NCBI GenBank assembly: GCA_048498995.1
Contig: JBEHWX010000010.1
Span: forward strand, 30,983 to 94,982
Length of the DNA stretch: 64,000 bases
Origin: JBEHWX01 sp048498995
GTDB lineage: Bacteria; Bacteroidota; Ignavibacteria; OLB7
Direction of reading: 5' to 3'
Shown: positions 58,904 to 64,000 of the stretch, piece after piece
How positions within the stretch are numbered: the first letter of the stretch is position 1
Layout: each line of letters begins with the position of its first letter
The notes under the pieces: generated by a model
Told to the model about the DNA's origin: nothing
Database searches by the model: none
Seen by the model: only the letters and a program-made list of their open reading frames with translations
Position numbers and translations under genes: made by a program

Positions 58904-61900
58904 ATGCGAACTTCCTTCTTCCTTACGGCGGCGCTCCTGCTGGCACTCCTCGTGCCCGCCTCCGACGCCCTCGCGCAGGTCCCGCGCACGTTCAGTTATC
59001 AGGGCGTCCTCGCCAACAATGATGGAACGCCGATCGCGACCGGTCCACATACTCTGAGCATCAAGATTTACGATCAGCCCACCGGCGGCACGCTCCTGTT
59101 CTCGGAGCAGCACACCGTGCAGGTGGTCCGAGGCGTGTTCAACGTGATCGTCGGGTCGCAGACCCCGATGCCGGCCACGCTCGGATTCGATCGTCCATAT
59201 TATCTCGGCCTGACCGTCGACAACGGCACTGAGCTGGTGCCCCGCACGGCGCTGACCAGCTCCCCATACACGATGCACTCCTGGATCGCCGACTCCCTTG
59301 CCGGCGGCATCGTCAGGAGCGTCAACGGCCAGAGCGGCGCCGTCACGATCGGCGGCTCCGGCGGCATCGACGTTACGCAGACCGGGAGCACGATCTCGAT
59401 CCGCGACACCGCCCCGCGCGTGACCAGCCTCAACGGCGCCAACGGCGACGTCAGCTTCGTCGGCGGCGGGGCCACCACGGTGACCCGCAACGGCAACGTG
59501 GTGACGATCACCTCGCGCGACTCGGTCGGCTCCGGCCTGACCGGCGTGCTCAACCTCGACGAGTCGATCGCGATCACCCGTCCGGACGGACCGGTGCCGC
59601 TGATCGGCGTGGCCCAGCTCGGCGTCACCACGCCGAAGATCGCCGATGAGGCGGTTACCACGGCCAAGCTCGCCGACATCTCGATCACGACGCGGAAGAT
59701 CGCCGATCTGGCCGTCACCAACCCGAAGATCGGGCCGAGCGCGGTGACGACCGACAAGATCGCCGACGCCACGATCATCACGGCCGATCTGGCCGATGCC
59801 TCGGTCACCTCCGCGAAGATCGCCGATGGCACCATCGTCACCGTCGATCTGGCCGACAACTCGGTCACCTCGCCGAAGATCCTCGACGGCACGATCATCA
59901 CCGCCGACCTGGCCGACGGATCGGTGACCTCCGCCAAGATCGCCGACGCCACGATCGCCACGGTCGACCTGGCCGATGGCTCGGTCACCTCCGCGAAGAT
60001 CGCCGACGCGACGATCGTGACTGCCGACCTCGCGGACAACGCGGTCACCTCGGCGAAGATCGTCGACGGCACGATCGCCACGGCCGACATCGGCGCCGGC
60101 GCGGTAACGCTGGCCAAGATCAACTCGACCGGCGCGGCCGCCGGACAGTCGGTCACCTTCGACGGAACGAACCTCGTCTACGCCTTCCCGTCGGCCAGCA
60201 GCCTGGTGCTGCCGTTCGCGCAGACGGCGACGACCACGCCGACGACGTTCGCGCTGACGAACCTCGGCACCGGCGGCACCGGCTCGTTCACGGTGAACAA
60301 CGCGGCCAGCGGCGCCAACGCGCTCTCGGCCACGACCAACGGCACCGGCAACGCCGTGCTCGGCGTCCATAGCGGCACCACCGGCACCGGCGCGGGCGTA
60401 CGCGGCGAGTCGAACTCCAACGACGCGAACTCGGCGGCGGTTCTCGGCGTGATCAACAGCACCACGCCGGGCGGCTTCTCGGCCGCTCTGCGCGGCATCA
60501 ACAACGGCACCGGCGGCCTCGGCATCGGTGTCTACGGATCGCAGGCCGGCAGCGGCTGGGGCGTCTACGGCACCACCGCGGGAGGCATCGGCGTCTACGG
60601 CAACAGCACCAACGGCTACGGTCTCTACGCCCTGAGCACCAACGGCACCGGCATCTACGGCTCCGGCACCAACGGCGAGGCCGCTCGCTTCGAGATCACC
60701 AACAGCGCCAACGCGAACGCCGCCCTCACCGGCAGCTCCGTCGGCGCAGGCGTGGCGGTGGTCGGCACCCAGTCCGGCACCGGACAGGCCGGCCAGTTCA
60801 CGGTGAACAACAGCTCCAGCACGGCCACGACGGTCGGCGTCGCCAACAGCGGCACCGGCAACGGCATGGACGTGAGCCTGACCAGCCCCTCCAGCAACGC
60901 CACCGGCGTCACGATCGCCAACGCCGGCATCGGCGGCGGCCTCTCGGTGCAGCTGACCAACGCCTCCAACGGCGCCCGCGGCGTCGATGTGACGCAGTCG
61001 GGTGTGGGACCGGGCGTGTTCGCCACCAGCGCCGGCGGCAACGCCCTCTGGGGCATCACCTCCTCGATCTCGGCCGCCGGCGTCATCGGCGACAACACCT
61101 TCGGTGAAGCGGTCGTCGGCCGCAACCGTGGCGGCAACGGCGTCGGCGCCGTCGTCGGTCGCAACGACTCCTCCGGTTACGGCGTCCGCGGCTTCAACAC
61201 CAAGGACGGCATCGGCGTGCTCGGCCAGGCCGGCATCTCCGGCGGCACCGGCGTCGGCGGTCGCTTCGAGAACGTCAACGCCGCCAACACCTCGCAGGCG
61301 CTCGCCGTTGCCACCAACGGCATCGGCAGCGGCATCACGGTGCAGCTGACCAACGCCTCCAACGGCGCCCGCGGCATCGATGTGACGCAGTCCGGCGTCG
61401 GACCGGGCGTGTTCGCCACCAGCGCCGGCGGCAACGCCGTCTGGGGCATCACCTCCTCGATCTCGGCCGCCGGCGTCATCGGCGATAACACCTTCGGTGA
61501 AGCGGTCGTCGGCCGCAACCGTGGCGGCAACGGCGTCGGCGCCGTCGTCGGTCGCAACGACTCCTCCGGTTACGGCGTCCGTGGCTTCAACACCAAGGAC
61601 GGTATCGGCGTGCTCGGCCAGGCCGGCATCTCCGGCGGCACCGGCGTGGCCGGCCGCTTCGAGAACGTCAACGCCTCCAACACGAACGACGCTCTTCAGG
61701 TGGCGACCAACAGCTCCGGCAACGCGGCCCGCTTCACCGGCAACGTGGTGGTCAACGGCAACCTGACCGTCTCCGGCACCGTGGCCAAGGGGGGCGGCTC
61801 GTTCATGATCGATCATCCGCTGGACCCGAAGAACAAGATCCTCTATCACAGCTTCGTCGAGTCCCCGGACATGATGAACATCTACAACGGCATGGTCAAC

Positions 61901-62383
61901 CTCGACGCCAACGGCGAGGCGGTGGTGGCGCTTCCGAACTGGTTCAGCGCGCTCAACGGCGACTTCCGCTACCAGCTCACGGCGATCGGCGCGCAGGCCC
62001 CGGGCCTGTTCGTGGCCGAGGAGATCAGCGACAACCACTTCAAGATCGCCGGCGGCAAGCCGGGGATGAAGGTCTCCTGGATGGTGACCGGCATCCGTCA
62101 CGATCCGTACGCGGAGAAGCACCGCATCCAGGTCGAGGTCGACAAGACCCCGGAGCAGCGCGGCACGTATCTCCAGCCGGACGTCTATGGCGTCGAGACG
62201 AAGGGCACGACGACGTCCAACGTCGAGAGCGCGAAGGCATCGGATGCCAGCGGCCAGCGTCTCACGAGCAGCGGCGCGGCATCGCGCGTGGAGAGAGCGA
62301 CGTCATCGGCGGCGACGGTTCCGGCGACCGGAACGGCCAGCTCCGCCCCGGCGACCGGCTCCGCAAAGGCGCCGCAGCGCTGA
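58904..62383 (+). CDS. Large exported repeat protein with decapeptide solenoid and DHPLDP C-terminal domain
   Basis: An 1159-aa protein. I start at MRTSFFLTAA, which gives a signal peptide (about 1-22, SDALAQ); the frame is open upstream. Region 25-130 is an N-terminal beta domain (FSYQGVLANNDGTPIATGPHTL ... YYLGLTVDNG). Residues about 245-404 carry sixteen tandem decapeptides of the form K-I-A-D-G-T-I-T-x-A. Then comes a Gly/Asn/Thr/Ser-rich region with short YG motifs, followed by two almost identical 131-aa blocks (about 682-812 and 813-943). A C-terminal domain (about 965-1085: MIDHPLDPKNKILYHSFVESPDMMNIYNG ... KIAGGKPGMKVSWMVTGIR) recurs in large surface proteins of many bacteria. The last 55 residues are Ala/Ser/Thr-rich; there is no T9SS tail. 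It is probably a fibrous surface protein. Confidence 0.85.
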   Translation: MRTSFFLTAALLLALLVPASDALAQVPRTFSYQGVLANNDGTPIATGPHTLSIKIYDQPTGGTLLFSEQHTVQVVRGVFNVIVGSQTPMPATLGFDRPYYLGLTVDNGTELVPRTALTSSPYTMHSWIADSLAGGIVRSVNGQSGAVTIGGSGGIDVTQTGSTISIRDTAPRVTSLNGANGDVSFVGGGATTVTRNGNVVTITSRDSVGSGLTGVLNLDESIAITRPDGPVPLIGVAQLGVTTPKIADEAVTTAKLADISITTRKIADLAVTNPKIGPSAVTTDKIADATIITADLADASVTSAKIADGTIVTVDLADNSVTSPKILDGTIITADLADGSVTSAKIADATIATVDLADGSVTSAKIADATIVTADLADNAVTSAKIVDGTIATADIGAGAVTLAKINSTGAAAGQSVTFDGTNLVYAFPSASSLVLPFAQTATTTPTTFALTNLGTGGTGSFTVNNAASGANALSATTNGTGNAVLGVHSGTTGTGAGVRGESNSNDANSAAVLGVINSTTPGGFSAALRGINNGTGGLGIGVYGSQAGSGWGVYGTTAGGIGVYGNSTNGYGLYALSTNGTGIYGSGTNGEAARFEITNSANANAALTGSSVGAGVAVVGTQSGTGQAGQFTVNNSSSTATTVGVANSGTGNGMDVSLTSPSSNATGVTIANAGIGGGLSVQLTNASNGARGVDVTQSGVGPGVFATSAGGNALWGITSSISAAGVIGDNTFGEAVVGRNRGGNGVGAVVGRNDSSGYGVRGFNTKDGIGVLGQAGISGGTGVGGRFENVNAANTSQALAVATNGIGSGITVQLTNASNGARGIDVTQSGVGPGVFATSAGGNAVWGITSSISAAGVIGDNTFGEAVVGRNRGGNGVGAVVGRNDSSGYGVRGFNTKDGIGVLGQAGISGGTGVAGRFENVNASNTNDALQVATNSSGNAARFTGNVVVNGNLTVSGTVAKGGGSFMIDHPLDPKNKILYHSFVESPDMMNIYNGMVNLDANGEAVVALPNWFSALNGDFRYQLTAIGAQAPGLFVAEEISDNHFKIAGGKPGMKVSWMVTGIRHDPYAEKHRIQVEVDKTPEQRGTYLQPDVYGVETKGTTTSNVESAKASDASGQRLTSSGAASRVERATSSAATVPATGTASSAPATGSAKAPQR
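59636..60121 (+). repeat. Sixteen decapeptide repeats (30-bp units)
   Basis: Sixteen 10-residue units alternate K-I-A-D and D-L-A-D starts with (S/T)(V/I)T at positions 6-8. The strict period suggests a beta-solenoid or trimeric fibre. Units vary at the DNA level, so this part is not recently amplified. Confidence 0.85.
60948..61733 (+). repeat. Two almost identical 393-bp tandem blocks
   Basis: 60948-61340 and 61341-61733 are directly repeated with few differences, each encoding 131 aa beginning near QLTNASNGARG and ending near NVNA(A/S)NT. High DNA identity suggests recent duplication or gene conversion and may allow copy-number change. Confidence 0.85.
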
Positions 62384-62416
62384 TCCGGCATCGGATCTCA
62401 CGCTCGCATCATACCG

Positions 62417-62456
62417 GAGCCGCCATGCAGGCAACTGCATGGCGGCTCTCTCTTTT
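62417..62456 (+). terminator. Strong intrinsic terminator after the large repeat protein
   Basis: GAGCCGCCATGCAG (62417-62430), loop GCAA, CTGCATGGCGGCTC (62435-62448): a perfect 14-bp stem followed by TCTCTTTTC. This is the most classical terminator in the window. Confidence 0.9.
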
Positions 62457-62887
62457 CATCATCGCCTCGTCATTCATGACCATCACACGCCAACATTTCA
62501 ACGGCCAACACCTATATTCGCTCCGCCGTTGCCGTCTCGGCCGGTTTCTACACCTCCTGGACAATGCCCAGCTTCGGTGGCCGGACGTCCGACGCCGCGC
62601 CCTTCCTTCAACATGCTCCATCAGAATTCCGTCGGCCGGAGGAGCATGGGCTGCCCGCCAGCATGGCGCGGTGGCTACCAGACATCTCTCCCAGCTACGG
62701 CGGTCGACGACAGCCCGCATCCGACCTGAGCGCTTACCGCTCGAAGAGGCCGCTTCGCTCCGTCGGCATCCAGTTCCGACCCTCACGCATCGATCCCGCT
62801 CGTGGATCCATCGGCGATGCCGACTCATAGCTCGTCAGAATTCCCTCTCGATAGATAGATATAGGACAATCTTTGGAGTATCGCAGC
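62457..62887. other. Intergenic region before the last gene
   Basis: About 430 bp; open frames here are overlapping shadows. Just upstream of the last start codon is GGAG with a nine-base spacing and an AATCTTTG box similar to the -7 element seen before the E1 gene. The ATAGATAGATATAGG stretch near 62851-62865 is an AT-rich outlier. Confidence 0.4.
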
Positions 62888-64000
62888 ATGCGCAATCGAT
62901 TACTGTTAGGAGCCCTGGCGGCCATTGGCGTCTTCGCCATGACCCTCCAGGCTTCCGCCCAGAGTGGGGTTCCTCCCACCATCAGCCTCGCAGGTGATCT
63001 GACCAATGCCCAGGCAGGTCTGAGCACCACCCCCTCGATGACCTTCAGGCTCTACTCGACCCCGACGGGTGGATCGCCGATCTGGACCGAGACCCAGACC
63101 GTCAACCTGATCCCCAACGGTCAGTACAAGCACTTCAGCGTCATCCTCGGCAACACCAATTCGCTGTCGGGCATCCCCTTCAATCAGCAGTATTACGTCG
63201 GCGTCTCCGTCGGCAGCGGCTCGGAGATCTCTCCGCGCTTCCAGCTTCCGATTTCGCCGTACGCGGTGCGCTCGCACTTCGCCGACAGCGTGCTGAGCGG
63301 CCTGGGTGATGGCGTGATCACGACCTCCAAGATCGCCGACGGCGCGGTGACGACGCCGAAGCTGGCCGATGGAGCCGCCACGAGCGCCAAGATCGCCGAC
63401 TCGACGATCACCAATGCCGACGTCTCGCCGACGGCCGCCATCTCGTACAGCAAGCTGTCGCTGACCAACAGCGTCGCCAACAGCGACCTGACCGCCAACT
63501 CGGTGACGACCTCGAAGGTCGCCAACGGCACGGTCACCACCTCGAAGCTGGCCGACTCCTCGGTCAGCGGCCTGAAGCTCCTCACCTACGCGGTGACCGA
63601 TCGTCACATCGCCGACGGCGCGGTGACGCTGCCGAAGATCAACACCTCCGGCGCCACGAGCGGCCAGGTGCTCGGCTACAACGGCACCAGCGCGACCTGG
63701 ACCAACGGCGGCGCCAACGGCCCGGCCGGCGGCGACCTGACCGGCACCTATCCGAACCCGACGATCGCCGCCAGCGCGGTGACCAGCTCGAAGATCGCCG
63801 ACTCGACGATCACCAACGCCGACATCGCCGCCAGCGCCGGCATCCACTACTCGAAGCTGACGCTGACCAACGGCATCGCCAACGGCGATCTGCAGGCCAA
63901 CTCGGTGACGACCTCGAAGGTCGCCAACGGCACGGTCACCACCTCGAAGCTGGCCGACTCCTCGGTCAGCGGCCTGAAGCTCCTCACCTACGCGGTGACC
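62888..64000 (+). CDS. Second large exported decapeptide-repeat protein (3' partial)
   Basis: The frame is open from ATG 62888 to the last base (371 codons). The signal peptide is about 1-25 (TLQASAQ-SGVP). An N-terminal beta domain (FRLYSTPTGGSPIWTETQTVNL ... PISPYAVRSHFADS) parallels that of the neighbour at 58904 and contains the same SPY motif. From about residue 145 there are KIADG-type decapeptides interrupted by longer units, including GGDLTGTYPNPTIA, a motif I associate with tail-fibre-like and bacterial surface proteins. Blocks of 134 residues repeat. The start is supported by GGAG nine bases upstream. The C-terminus lies outside the window, so whether it has a DHPLDP or T9SS ending is unknown. 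Confidence 0.85.
   Translation, partial: MRNRLLLGALAAIGVFAMTLQASAQSGVPPTISLAGDLTNAQAGLSTTPSMTFRLYSTPTGGSPIWTETQTVNLIPNGQYKHFSVILGNTNSLSGIPFNQQYYVGVSVGSGSEISPRFQLPISPYAVRSHFADSVLSGLGDGVITTSKIADGAVTTPKLADGAATSAKIADSTITNADVSPTAAISYSKLSLTNSVANSDLTANSVTTSKVANGTVTTSKLADSSVSGLKLLTYAVTDRHIADGAVTLPKINTSGATSGQVLGYNGTSATWTNGGANGPAGGDLTGTYPNPTIAASAVTSSKIADSTITNADIAASAGIHYSKLTLTNGIANGDLQANSVTTSKVANGTVTTSKLADSSVSGLKLLTYAVT
63494..64000 (+). repeat. 402-bp direct repeat running off the window end
   Basis: 63494-63598 and 63896-64000 are identical over 105 bp, with a period of 402 bp (134 codons). The window ends inside the second copy, so further copies may exist. Confidence 0.8.

Noticed and set aside
58889..62122. 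1077-aa minus-strand frame opposite the decapeptide-repeat gene
   Set aside because: Its repeats simply mirror the sense-strand repeats. The sense protein has a signal peptide and a known C-terminal domain.
1..64000. CRISPR arrays, tRNA or rRNA genes, integrases or transposases
   Set aside because: I looked for evenly spaced direct repeats with unique spacers, cloverleaf signatures and recombinase motifs and saw none. The tandem repeats present are coding or simple intergenic ones.

Overview
The window is GC-rich, dense bacterial chromosome from a member of the Fibrobacterota-Chlorobiota-Bacteroidota (FCB) superphylum that uses type IX secretion (T9SS). The evidence is at least ten proteins ending in a T9SS type-A sorting domain (x-x-PNP ... 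SGxYYCRI ... VVxR), TonB/OmpA envelope genes, a B12-dependent ribonucleotide reductase and a fused E1 alpha/beta 2-oxoacid dehydrogenase. High GC plus T9SS points to a lineage such as Kapaibacteriota/Ignavibacteriota or Rhodothermota; the window has no marker that decides. No rRNA, tRNA, CRISPR, integrase or transposase was recognised, and no T9SS machinery gene is present.

Layout. 1-16290 is mostly housekeeping: an rsmG-like 3' end with a pentapeptide-repeat tail, a GreB-like factor, a Rieske protein with both a Tat-like signal and a T9SS tail, a cytochrome P450, nrdJ (minus strand), a WD40-type surface protein coupled to an OmpA-family protein, the fused E1 gene, a HAD hydrolase and acpS. 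16878-39503 is the striking region: eight consecutive plus-strand paralogues of exported proteins built from an IgGFc-binding-type N-terminal domain, cysteine-containing HYDIN/ASH-like Ig domains and a T9SS tail. They form three long-short pairs (1184/696, 1194/733 and 1000/513 aa), with two IgGFc-only members (646 and 654 aa) between pairs two and three. Their 3' ends, terminators and parts of their 5' regions are shared, which suggests growth by segmental duplication and gene conversion.

39664-53422 is a minus-strand block: malate dehydrogenase, a TfoX-domain protein, a methyltransferase, a macrodomain protein, an erythromycin-esterase-like protein overlapping a phosphoribosyltransferase, a small lipoprotein, a DUF2007-type protein, an unknown protein, then TonB, a TonB-receptor-like barrel and a 1003-aa TPR protein. 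53843-64000 holds nhaA, a large OmpA-family protein, a small T9SS protein and two large exported proteins with decapeptide (KIADGxxTxx) solenoid repeats; the second runs off the window end.

A signal across the window is that many GC-rich hairpins at gene ends are followed by a short TCGTTT-type tail rather than a run of T. A 32-bp inverted repeat (CGCTAACA-N16-TGTTAGCG) and relatives recur upstream of several array genes. The array could work as a set of surface-displayed adhesins or binding proteins; this is inferred from domain content only.
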